Positions 35,001-43,071 of a stretch of DNA of 64,000 nucleotides are shown here, piece by piece. The DNA is from Oceanobacillus saliphilus (GTDB lineage Bacteria > Bacillota > Bacilli > Bacillales > Amphibacillaceae), in contig NZ_JALCZU010000013.1 of the NCBI RefSeq assembly GCF_023522835.1, forward strand, positions 46,958 through 110,957. Direction: 5' to 3'. Each line of letters opens with the position of its first letter. Position 1 is the stretch's first letter. The notes below the pieces were generated by a model. It saw only the letters and a program-made list of their open reading frames with translations, was not told the DNA's origin and did no database searches. A program made the translations under genes and the position numbers.

Positions 35001-35571
35001 TCTAATCTGCTTTATTGTTGTCTTATTTACATCCTATGTGATTTCAACCATTACGCAAAAACGAACTGATACGGATCAATTTGCGACCGAGAAGTCATTG
35101 ATTGCTTGGAACACGCCAATTACATTAATTACTGCAGGAATCGGTGTGTTAGAAGGGACAATAATTGGTGTCACTTCCAGCTATTTCTTAACTATTAGTG
35201 ACGGAAATATGGTATTGCTCACAGCATTAATTATTTTGTTAGTGACCGCGATGCTACTCGTTGCAACGTACTTATTAAGACAGTTAAAAATGATTGGTAT
35301 GTTTATCTTGCTGATTACTTTAAGCCTGTATTTATTTTTAACAAATGCACTCGGCTTTGGTATAACGGGATTAGAAGGATTAAGAAAGGCTTCACCTTTA
35401 CAATACGTTGAATCACTGTTGTTACGTATACCTCAAGACACCGTAAATTATCCACTCGCATTTCTAGTTATTACTGGGGTGGTTGTAATCGGAGCTTTAG
35501 CTAATTTGCTCGTTTTAAATGATGCAAAAGGAGAAAGGGATCTAGACAATGAAGTCAAAGCTGAAAGTTAA
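32026..35571 (+). CDS. esaA: Type VII secretion membrane protein EsaA/YueB
   Basis: 1181 residues. One N-terminal span (LLFFVLIILLASGLSFLVLN), a large extracellular part starting with the conserved KMAIALVNEDEGATFNG, and a C-terminal bundle of about five spans from residue 985. The extracellular part contains a strongly acidic Asp/Glu/Ser/Thr segment around residues 590-685, followed by coiled coil rich in Gln. EsaA/YueB spans the wall and is the phage SPP1 receptor in B. subtilis. The acidic insert is longer than I would expect from B. subtilis YueB and fits a salt-adapted cell. The stop overlaps essA by 23 bases. Confidence 0.9.
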   Translation: MKYMDKRWLLFFVLIILLASGLSFLVLNQEAETQHETPNKTQKMAIALVNEDEGATFNGGELVFGDAFVKSVDSNNEHDWYVVSRGVAESGLERNTYDMMVIIPNDFTIKALSFESEAPEPVVLSYKINASENERVSVEAEKTASQILNDFNRRIIDVYFASIIGNLQDAQDNIGEIIEKQALHTNTYNSAIYNPLEGYTSQFGQIKDNTALSKNSFSGFEEMLKAYEEKLVSGAELEQDYVSNLDEVAQLKETNRQSLLYFYEVFNEYHNDLNHQDVDRQLEQLQAANTIINQQFQQRGNDAINTMVYNQPVGFGSTNIMNGSLALQDHLQSSLKKVEDTELKLYELLDPENPSSFKNKVSNRLSDLLANAFAEDNQLNINTLFENPDANVRADIRKQISRLPSLNEADFSGYGLPAQTVTEIKNVIAVTNKYNKEIEFVAPRIDGDKILSEEIKALKQHLSTNGVTMSDTVELPKNKKTGQTFKLMIPEAYSVKRLSLTLPKSEEADYTALYIENGEIKLPANQKGNFTVDVTLSLLDEDREIDIYQPVTWGWELYQEDITDVDVPEEVAIKMASVPLVASQHVDAKEEQSENQLADELADEQGDLTEKEEKQAESEESTDQTDDTNDNHSDGTDEESTPEEDESSEGQPDEGDNDSDTTGDDLGNEEETEDDEETPEIEKVKVINHTIRHEVMSPLKKMDNATKHLINTVINTVSPYQKLFSSYESYFGLEMGSEDLRTNLNQKRLTEWGAESKLSLYHLFNEKDIADLLNDYIVNQVIDGVTEEIRQPLANLEAQIRLYRQEAQQAANNVEQFVQQVVATGEQAIALNEALGETLAKVDAWREKSNAMLNEQMEIQANDDGEQMAIMTLSDAFRPLLMTSESLAEQAQGSFDSAEHVYETFDHIDLQAETIEESGVALVNQAEVLSVDMTNKLLEDQQFAENFAGVLANSRIGERENENLYDFLSNPVQTSNAGTITANQTFTPYFLVLICFIVVLFTSYVISTITQKRTDTDQFATEKSLIAWNTPITLITAGIGVLEGTIIGVTSSYFLTISDGNMVLLTALIILLVTAMLLVATYLLRQLKMIGMFILLITLSLYLFLTNALGFGITGLEGLRKASPLQYVESLLLRIPQDTVNYPLAFLVITGVVVIGALANLLVLNDAKGERDLDNEVKAES

Positions 35572-36055
35572 TTTATTCTTTATAGTAGCTTTCATTCTGC
35601 TGATGTTTGATGTGAATCAGACATCAGCAGAAACAAATATGAATGATATGGAACATGAATCTGGTGGTTTACAGATAAAGGTTGATCGAATCATTAAGGG
35701 TGACAGTGAGCGTACGCAAATGAATGAAACAGAACTAGAAAAGGTTTTTCCAACACTATTTACAGAAGAGACACAAGTCTGGTTTACAGAAGTAAAAAAA
35801 GAGAACGAAGCATCCCTTGAAAGATTGGAACGTTCCTTATTTACTACAGAAATCGATTCAAATACGACAGCACTAGATATTAAAGCTTCTTTATTTGCAA
35901 GTGATTATACGAGTTCTGCTTCATCATCTACCAACCAAGTGAGTTTAGAAGATAGTGGCTCTGGTTTTGGAAATACGTTTTTAGTAACGTTAACAGCACT
36001 AGCCCTCCTGCTTTGCGGTGGCCTTTATTTTATGATGCAAAAACTGTTTGAATAG
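35549..36055 (+). CDS. essA: Type VII secretion protein EssA
   Basis: 168 residues: signal-like N-terminal span (LFFIVAFILLMFDVNQTSA), a charged extracytoplasmic part with LQIKVDRI, and a second span near the C-terminus (FLVTLTALALLLCGGLYFMM). This two-span layout between esaA and esaB is EssA, a core component of the Firmicutes secretion machine. Overlaps esaA. Confidence 0.8.
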   Translation: MKSKLKVNLFFIVAFILLMFDVNQTSAETNMNDMEHESGGLQIKVDRIIKGDSERTQMNETELEKVFPTLFTEETQVWFTEVKKENEASLERLERSLFTTEIDSNTTALDIKASLFASDYTSSASSSTNQVSLEDSGSGFGNTFLVTLTALALLLCGGLYFMMQKLFE

Positions 36056-36065
36056 GAGATGGATG

Positions 36066-36323
36066 ATGGCTCAGAATACGCATATTAATGTGACAATGGA
36101 TTTTAGTAAATGGGTAAATGAAGGTGGAATGTATGATTTGCGAATTCCGATACAATTATCCGTCAAACAACTACTACAGTATGTGATGGAAATTTTAAAT
36201 CTGGATTATCGTGCAGGGACGCGCAGTTCAATCAAAGTAATTACCAAAAATATTTTACTAGCTGATGACGACCAATTAACAGATTTTCCAGTTACGGACG
36301 GGGATATTCTAGTGGTCTTATAA
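36066..36323 (+). CDS. esaB: Ubiquitin-like protein EsaB/YukD
   Basis: 85 residues with a beta-grasp fold: THINVTMDFSKWVNEGGMYDLRIPIQLSVKQLL, ending DGDILVVL, as in YukD. It is a cytoplasmic regulator or accessory of type VII secretion. ATG at 36066 is chosen since aggag lies about 7 bases upstream; the ATG at 36063 and an upstream TTG are less well spaced. Confidence 0.85.
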   Translation: MAQNTHINVTMDFSKWVNEGGMYDLRIPIQLSVKQLLQYVMEILNLDYRAGTRSSIKVITKNILLADDDQLTDFPVTDGDILVVL

Positions 36324-36365
36324 AAATGATTTTTGGGTTGTTAATTTACGGAGGAGTCAATTCAT

Positions 36366-37640
36366 ATGGAGCATAAAACGATACAGATGGAGAATATCTC
36401 CCTACAATTTCATATACAGAAGGACCATTGGCAACTTCAATTGCCGAAGTCACAAACAAAGGTAACAGATATCAGGCAAATGGACTTGATGTTGAACCCC
36501 TCGGAATCATTTGTTCCTATTCAAATCGTTGAAGAACTCGATGCATTTCTTATCTCCTATCCAATCGATCCGAATCGAAGAAACTGGTCACAAGCCGGGA
36601 AGCTAAATAAGAATGATAAGTTAAGGCTTTTATGTAATATTGCAAAACTCGAAAGTTATCTATCTACGAGACTCACATTCTTTCTGCATCCAGATAATAT
36701 GATGTATGATGAAAATTTGATGCCAGTTATTATTTATCGAGGTCTACGCAACATGGTACCCCCGTTTGAAATGGATGAAGCAGCTTTCTTAAAACAGTAT
36801 AAATGTTTGAGCATTGCTCTTTTTTCCAAAAAATATACATTCGAGCAGTTGTATAATGGTTCCTTGCAAAATGCGACGGATACTGAATTTGAACGTCAGA
36901 TCAGTGAAATTAATGATCTTGCCCAGCTCAAAACCTTTCTGTTCGACAGTTATCTAAAGGAACAAAAGAAAACCGAAAGCACAATGGAACTTGTTCTTAG
37001 AAAACGATTTCGCCTCTTTAAACAACTCGCAATCATCATGATCATTGTATCCATACTACTGGCTGCACCACTTACCTATTATGGCTTTGTAAAAGATCCT
37101 TATCAAGGTGATTTATTGGATGCCCATGGAGGTTTTCTTGCATCTGATTATGGTAGTGTAATTTCTACATTAGAAGGAACGGATCCTGAAGATTTGCCAA
37201 GTCAAACGAAATATATTTTAGCTTATTCCTATATACAAGTTGAGAATCTATCAGGGAAAGAGAAAGAGGTTATTTTAAAGCATGTAAGTTTGAAAAGCGC
37301 TCCAGATTATTTGGTTTATTGGATTTACAATGGTCGTGGTCAATTTGATGAGTCTATTGATAAGGCAAAGTACATGGATGACCCACAGCTTATTATGTAT
37401 GGACTCATAAAGAAAATAGAACAGGCCAAAAATGATCCGACACTAACAGGTACAGAACGAGACGAAGAAGTGAATGCATTACAGGATCAATTAAGACAAT
37501 ATAGTGAGGATTACAACATAGATGGTGATGGGGCGGAGCAAGTGGAGGAAACGACGAGTGAAATAATCGATGATATGGAAAAGCAAGAAACAGATGAAGA
37601 AGAAACGGAAGAACAAGTTGAAACGGAAGACGAAGATTAA
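36366..37640 (+). CDS. essB: Type VII secretion protein EssB/YukC
   Basis: 424 residues: a cytoplasmic pseudokinase-like domain (about 1-215), one span (LAIIMIIVSILLAAPLTYYG near 220-240), an extracytoplasmic helical domain, and a Glu-rich tail (EEETEEQVETEDED). This is EssB/YukC, which links the ATPase to the membrane complex. Start ATG after ggaggagtcaattcat. Confidence 0.9.
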   Translation: MEHKTIQMENISLQFHIQKDHWQLQLPKSQTKVTDIRQMDLMLNPSESFVPIQIVEELDAFLISYPIDPNRRNWSQAGKLNKNDKLRLLCNIAKLESYLSTRLTFFLHPDNMMYDENLMPVIIYRGLRNMVPPFEMDEAAFLKQYKCLSIALFSKKYTFEQLYNGSLQNATDTEFERQISEINDLAQLKTFLFDSYLKEQKKTESTMELVLRKRFRLFKQLAIIMIIVSILLAAPLTYYGFVKDPYQGDLLDAHGGFLASDYGSVISTLEGTDPEDLPSQTKYILAYSYIQVENLSGKEKEVILKHVSLKSAPDYLVYWIYNGRGQFDESIDKAKYMDDPQLIMYGLIKKIEQAKNDPTLTGTERDEEVNALQDQLRQYSEDYNIDGDGAEQVEETTSEIIDDMEKQETDEEETEEQVETEDED

Positions 37641-37697
37641 AAGCAGTCATTAGCGGAATGAATAATATTTGCTTTTGCGTTAGAAAGGGAGAAAGAA

Positions 37698-40600
37698 ATG
37701 GCACAAAAATTACTCATGGTTACCTATCATCATCAATTACATAAATGCCATTTAGTTGAGGATACACCAAAAGAAATTACTGTAGGTAATGCTTGGTTAG
37801 ACAATCTAACTTTTCCTGGGCTCAATGGTTCTTTGACAGTCAAATGGGATGGGAAAGCTTGTAGAGTTGGGGAGGAGCTTTTCCATAATCACCTTTCCAA
37901 ACAGGTATCAGGTCAAGCCATGGAATTTTATTTACTTCATTTGGATCAGGGGTATTTTTATGATATTGCTGGTAAACAGTCCATTACATGTAGTGCTTCT
38001 GACTACGATGATGTAGTGATACATGATACAACAGCTAACTTCGTCCTGTTACGAAGAGAAGCAACACTCCCTTTTACATTGGATGTACAGCAAGGAGATG
38101 TTTACCATAATTTTGCCATTGTGAAGGGGCAGGTAACGGTCGAACCAGGTGATCAACTATTTATCGATGGTGTCATCATTGTTGTTAATCATAATGATAT
38201 ACAAATTACTGCCTCGAAAAAACCATTTCGTTCGCGGTTAGTTGCGTTAATTGATAAGGATCATCCCTATCAAGGAGAATATCCAGACTACCACCGTTCA
38301 CCAAGAATCATCTATCGGGAGCCAGAGGATAAGCGGACAATTGCCAAACCGTCCAATAAGCCATCAAAACCAAGCGAGCAACTGGCACGAACGATTGTGC
38401 CACCACTCGTTTTAATTGTTGCGCTTGTTCTTATTTCGCTTGTACAGCCACGGGGAATTTATATTATGGTCATGCTCTCTGTAACAATCGTCACGATCAT
38501 ATTCTCGATTACGTCCTATGTGAAAAGTGTCAAAAAATATAAGACAGATATGAAGGAAAGAGAAGAGAGCTATAAAGCTTATTTACAGCGTAAAACGAAG
38601 GAGCTTTTTGAAGCGAGTGAAGAACAACGGCACGCTCTGACGTATCATTATCCTACAGTGGAGCAAATCAAGGAGATGGCCATAGGAGTAACAGCGAGAA
38701 TTTATGAAAAAACGATTTACCACCATGATTTCCTCAGTTTTCGTACAGGATTAGGTAAGGTTGATTCAAGCTTTGAAATTGAATTTAATGAAGAAGAATT
38801 TACACAAGAGAAGGATGAACTGGTTGAAGAGGCAATCGAATTGCTCCAGCAATATAAGGAAATTACGAATGTCCCAGTCGTTACCTCGTTTAATAAAGGA
38901 CCTGTTGGTTATATTGGTCATCGGCAGCTAGTTATTGAACAGCTACAATTAATGGTGATGCAGCTTTCCTTGTTTCATAGCTATCATGATTTGCAATTTA
39001 TTACGGTTTTCCCACAAGAGGAAAAAGAGCAGTGGAACTGGATGCGCTGGCTTCCACATGCAAGTGTTCGGGATGTGAATGTTCGTGGCTTCGTCTATCA
39101 TGAGCGGTCACGCGATCAGGTTCTTCATTCCCTGTATCAGTTATTAAAGGAACGTCAGAATATATTAAATGAAAAAACGAGTCAACATGAGAAAACGTAT
39201 TTTTCACCACATTATATGGTACTTGTTACCGATGAAAAAATGATTCTAGATCATACCGTGATGGAGTTTTTTAATGAAGATCCAAGTGAATTGGGCGTTT
39301 CTTTAGTCTTTGTTCAGGATGTGATGCAGGCACTACCAGAACATGTGAAAACGGTAATCGATATTCGCGATACTAAAAACGGGACGATTATTTTGGAGGA
39401 AGGGGAATTAGTGAACAAGCATTTTACGCCTGATCATTTCCCGAAAAATTTTAATAAAGAAGAAATATCCCGTGCATTAGCACCGATTAATCATTTGCAG
39501 AACTTAAAAAATTCGATTCCTGAAAGTGTCACATTTTTAGAAATGTATGGTGTAGAGAAGGTAGAAGAGTTAGCAATATCTAAACGCTGGAATGTTAATG
39601 AGACGTATAAAAGTCTCGCCGTACCACTTGGCTTGCGTGGTAAAGAAGATATTGTGCAGTTAAATTTACATGAGAAAGCACACGGCCCCCATGGTTTAGT
39701 TGCTGGTACGACTGGATCGGGAAAATCAGAAATTATTCAATCGTATATTCTTTCGCTTGCAGTAAATTTCCACCCGTATGAGGTTGCATTTCTACTAATT
39801 GATTATAAAGGTGGGGGAATGGCGAATTTATTTAAACAGTTGCCACATTTACTAGGAACAATAACAAACTTGGAACGTGCACAATCAATGCGGGCACTTG
39901 CATCAATCAAGGCCGAATTACAAAAAAGGCAACGGCTCTTCGGGGAACATCATGTAAATCATATTAACCAGTATCAAAAGCTCTTTAAACAAGGAAAAGC
40001 AAGTGAACCGATGCCACATTTATTCTTAATCTCTGATGAGTTTGCTGAACTAAAGTCGGAGCAACCGGACTTCATGAAGGAACTTGTTTCAACTGCAAGA
40101 ATTGGGCGTTCCCTAGGGATTCATTTAATCTTGGCAACACAGAAGCCAAGCGGTGTGGTAGACGATCAAATCTGGTCAAACTCCAAATTTAAGCTGGCAT
40201 TAAAAGTACAAAATGAGAGTGACTCGAATGAAATATTGAAAACACCGGATGCTGCAGAAATTACCTTGCCAGGGCGTGCTTATTTACAAGTAGGAAATAA
40301 TGAAATTTATGAATTATTTCAAAGCGCATGGAGTGGAGCGGCCTATGTTCCAGATAAAGATGATCACGAATATGTAGACACAACGATCTATGCGATTAAT
40401 GAGCTAGGTCAATATGACATTTTAACAGAGGATTTAAGTGGATTAGAAAAAAAGGAAGAGATTGAAAAGACGTCAACAGAGCTAGATGCGGTAATTGATT
40501 ATATTGCAGACTTTACAGAGGCAAAACAAATTAAGCCATTAGCACGTCCATGGCTTCCACCGCTTCCAGAGCGAATCTTTCCAGAGGAACTACATCCTGT

Positions 40601-42146
40601 AAGCTTTGAAGAAGCGTGGCTGGAGCCGAAGAAGCCGTTACAGGCTACGATTGGGCTATTGGATCAACCAGAATTGCAGGCACAGACTCCTCTTACACTC
40701 AATCTAACAAAAGACGGTCATATTGCGGTGTTCTCAAGCCCGGGATATGGGAAATCTACCTTTTTACAAACGGTTGTCATGGACTTCGTGCGCCAGCATA
40801 ATCCAGAGCAATTGCAATTGTATTTATTAGACTTTGGTACGAATGGATTATTACCATTGAAAAATATTCCACATGTTGCAGACACCCTTCTCATTGATGA
40901 GGAAGAGAAAATTGGTAAACTACTTCGTTTATTAACAACGAAAATGAAAGAACGTAAGCAGAAACTAAGCCATTATGGTGTAGCAAATATGGAAATGTAT
41001 GAGAAAGCCAGCGGCGAAACAGTACCGAATATATGTATCATTCTGGATAACTACGATTCCGTACGGGAGGCGGAGTTTTCCGATGAGTTTGAGAAGTTAA
41101 TGACGCAAATTGCACGTGAGGGAGCAAGTATCGGCATTCATTTAGTAATTAGTGCAGGTAGACAAAGTGCCATGCGCATGCCACTCATTTCAAATATCAA
41201 AACACAAATATCACTTTATTTAATTGAAACAACAGAGGTACGCACGATTGTAGGGAGAACAGAGATTGAATTAGAAGAAATTGCTGGACGCGGACTAATT
41301 AAACTAGAGGATCCAGTTCTGTTTCAAACGATGTTGCCGACAAAAGGCGAGGAAGCGCTGGAAGTTATCAGTTCCATTCAAGAAATTGCCAATGAAATGG
41401 ATGAACATTGGGAAGGTGAGCGGCCGGAGGGAATTCCGATGATTCCTGAAGGGGTTCTGGACTTCAATCAGTTTAAAAAACAAAGAAAGACAAAAGAGTT
41501 AATAGAAAGCAATCTACTTCCACTAGGTCTGGAATTTGAAGAGGTGGAACCTGTTGCATTTAATCCTAGCAGGCATGGTCATCTGACTGTAGTGAGTGAT
41601 AGGAGAGATGGACTCGATAAACTGAACCAATCCTTAGCAAAAAATATATCGAACTTGTCCAGTTCTTACCAAACCATGCTTATTGATACAAGTGAACAAA
41701 AGTTAGTCGAAATCGGAAAAAGGATGAACGCTTACATTTCTGAGCATAATGGAATCGTTGCAGTAAAAGAAGATTTATTAACGGAAATTAACAGTCGTCT
41801 AAAAAATAATGAAAATAGTATCAATTGGATTGTCCAAATAACAGACTTAGAGGATTTCTGTAAACGAAGTAATCTTGCTGAGGATGAAATAACCGTCTTG
41901 CTCGAACAAGGCGCAAAAGTAGGTATCCATTTTGTTTTGTGTGGAGACTACAGTTATATCGGACTTAGCTTTGAGCAAGTAGCTAAATATGTTAGAAACC
42001 AGTCTACTGTAGGGTTAATCAGCATGCGACTAGGTGATCAAGACATATTCAAGCAGCCATATATAAGGCAAGAAACATATCCGAACCCGTTTGAATGTTA
42101 TTTCGCCATGGACCATCAACATGTGAAATTAAAAATTCCGGAATAG
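37698..42146 (+). CDS. essC: Type VII secretion FtsK/SpoIIIE ATPase EssC/YukBA
   Basis: 1482 residues, full length. N-terminal forkhead-associated-like domains (about 1-200), two spans near 232-275, then FtsK/SpoIIIE ATPase domains: Walker A GTTGSGKS near residue 672 with Walker B HLFLISDEFAEL, a second nucleotide site SSPGYGKST near residue 1014 with ICIILDNYD, and a degenerate third domain at the end. It is the motor and substrate receptor of the secretion system. The substrate-binding C-terminal domain usually varies with the effector set that follows. RBS agaaagggaga. Confidence 0.95.
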   Translation: MAQKLLMVTYHHQLHKCHLVEDTPKEITVGNAWLDNLTFPGLNGSLTVKWDGKACRVGEELFHNHLSKQVSGQAMEFYLLHLDQGYFYDIAGKQSITCSASDYDDVVIHDTTANFVLLRREATLPFTLDVQQGDVYHNFAIVKGQVTVEPGDQLFIDGVIIVVNHNDIQITASKKPFRSRLVALIDKDHPYQGEYPDYHRSPRIIYREPEDKRTIAKPSNKPSKPSEQLARTIVPPLVLIVALVLISLVQPRGIYIMVMLSVTIVTIIFSITSYVKSVKKYKTDMKEREESYKAYLQRKTKELFEASEEQRHALTYHYPTVEQIKEMAIGVTARIYEKTIYHHDFLSFRTGLGKVDSSFEIEFNEEEFTQEKDELVEEAIELLQQYKEITNVPVVTSFNKGPVGYIGHRQLVIEQLQLMVMQLSLFHSYHDLQFITVFPQEEKEQWNWMRWLPHASVRDVNVRGFVYHERSRDQVLHSLYQLLKERQNILNEKTSQHEKTYFSPHYMVLVTDEKMILDHTVMEFFNEDPSELGVSLVFVQDVMQALPEHVKTVIDIRDTKNGTIILEEGELVNKHFTPDHFPKNFNKEEISRALAPINHLQNLKNSIPESVTFLEMYGVEKVEELAISKRWNVNETYKSLAVPLGLRGKEDIVQLNLHEKAHGPHGLVAGTTGSGKSEIIQSYILSLAVNFHPYEVAFLLIDYKGGGMANLFKQLPHLLGTITNLERAQSMRALASIKAELQKRQRLFGEHHVNHINQYQKLFKQGKASEPMPHLFLISDEFAELKSEQPDFMKELVSTARIGRSLGIHLILATQKPSGVVDDQIWSNSKFKLALKVQNESDSNEILKTPDAAEITLPGRAYLQVGNNEIYELFQSAWSGAAYVPDKDDHEYVDTTIYAINELGQYDILTEDLSGLEKKEEIEKTSTELDAVIDYIADFTEAKQIKPLARPWLPPLPERIFPEELHPVSFEEAWLEPKKPLQATIGLLDQPELQAQTPLTLNLTKDGHIAVFSSPGYGKSTFLQTVVMDFVRQHNPEQLQLYLLDFGTNGLLPLKNIPHVADTLLIDEEEKIGKLLRLLTTKMKERKQKLSHYGVANMEMYEKASGETVPNICIILDNYDSVREAEFSDEFEKLMTQIAREGASIGIHLVISAGRQSAMRMPLISNIKTQISLYLIETTEVRTIVGRTEIELEEIAGRGLIKLEDPVLFQTMLPTKGEEALEVISSIQEIANEMDEHWEGERPEGIPMIPEGVLDFNQFKKQRKTKELIESNLLPLGLEFEEVEPVAFNPSRHGHLTVVSDRRDGLDKLNQSLAKNISNLSSSYQTMLIDTSEQKLVEIGKRMNAYISEHNGIVAVKEDLLTEINSRLKNNENSINWIVQITDLEDFCKRSNLAEDEITVLLEQGAKVGIHFVLCGDYSYIGLSFEQVAKYVRNQSTVGLISMRLGDQDIFKQPYIRQETYPNPFECYFAMDHQHVKLKIPE

Positions 42147-42160
42147 GGAGGTAGTTAAGA

Positions 42161-42577
42161 ATGAGCACGGACTTGAGTTTATTGCGACGGCAAAGGTCTA
42201 CTGTATTACAGGGAATGAGTAATTCTAGGGAACAAATAAATATTCTTGCTGATAAAATTGCTAGATTACAGGCAGCTTCGAATAGTTTGCAATCCTCTAT
42301 AACTGCATTGGAGTCAAGTAAGAGCGCAATTGACTCCCTGTCAGTTGATAGTAGTTGGTGGAAGGGTACTAATGAAACGAAATTTTATGATCGTTACGCT
42401 ACTTATCAAGATAGTGTGCAGGCTTATGTTAGAAAGTCGAAAGATGCTAAGGACGGAATCGATGATGAGATAAGGCGGACTGAGCAAAGCAGATTAGTTT
42501 ATACGAACGGTTTAAATAATCTGCATTCAACACTACAGTCCTTAGAAAATCAAATTAGTATTGCGGAGAGGGAATGA
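42161..42577 (+). CDS. DUF5082 (YwqH-like) LXG-associated helical protein
   Basis: 138 residues, all helix, with W-x-G-like turn SSWWKGTNETKFYD near residue 65. It matches the DUF5082/YwqH family. In B. subtilis ywqH precedes ywqI and the LXG toxin ywqJ; small helical proteins of this kind are needed for export of the toxin, probably by forming a complex with its LXG domain. It starts 15 bases after essC with gggaggtag, so it is tied to the machinery operon. A decayed extra copy of its 3' end follows. Confidence 0.8.
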   Translation: MSTDLSLLRRQRSTVLQGMSNSREQINILADKIARLQAASNSLQSSITALESSKSAIDSLSVDSSWWKGTNETKFYDRYATYQDSVQAYVRKSKDAKDGIDDEIRRTEQSRLVYTNGLNNLHSTLQSLENQISIAERE

Positions 42578-42585
42578 GTTTATTG

Positions 42586-42740
42586 GTAGAATTATGTTAG
42601 AAGACGAAAGATGAGAAGGACGGAATTGTTGATGAATAAATAGGGTTGTGCAACCACTTTGTTTTATACAAACTGTTTAAATAATCTGCAGGTAATATTC
42701 AAGTCTTTAGAAAATCAAATTAGTATTGACGAGAAGGGGT
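42586..42740 (+). pseudogene. Decayed second copy of the DUF5082 gene 3' end
   Basis: These bases align with 42425-42572 of the gene just upstream: ttatgttaga-a-acgaaagatg, aaggacggaat, a shared tttaaataatctgca, and ttagaaaatcaaattagtat occur in the same order. It carries small indels and stop codons. It must be the remnant of a former or duplicated DUF5082 gene in the cassette. Confidence 0.85.
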
Positions 42741-42747
42741 GAATGTA

Positions 42748-43056
42748 ATGGCAGAAGAGGTTGGGATTAATAGTGAAGTATTTCGTTCTAATATTGAGAA
42801 GTTAAGAGGTTCACTTTCAAATTTAGAAAGTAAAATTCATGCAAATCAAACCTTTAAAAAAACGAATATTACGCCATTCACAAATGACTTGGAAAATATA
42901 ATTAAAGCTGTCGAGTTAATAAATAAGTATAAAATGCTACTCGATGAAGACATTAGTACATTGAACAATGTAGGGGAGCAAATGCGTCAGAATGATGAAG
43001 ACTTGGCACGACAGCATAATCATGTAAGTAATGGGACAAAGGCAATACGAGCGTAG
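42748..43056 (+). CDS. DUF5344 (YwqI-like) LXG-associated protein
   Basis: 102 residues, helical hairpin: INSEVFRSNIEKLRGSLSNL, conserved central turn, then KYKMLLDEDISTLNNVGEQM. It belongs to the DUF5344/YwqI (TIGR04197-like) group that accompanies LXG toxins and is thought to form part of the pre-secretion complex. ATG at 42748 is preferred with gaagggg 8 bases upstream. It lies 15 bases before the effector gene. Confidence 0.8.
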   Translation: MAEEVGINSEVFRSNIEKLRGSLSNLESKIHANQTFKKTNITPFTNDLENIIKAVELINKYKMLLDEDISTLNNVGEQMRQNDEDLARQHNHVSNGTKAIRA

Positions 43057-43071
43057 AGGGGAGGAGTTAAA

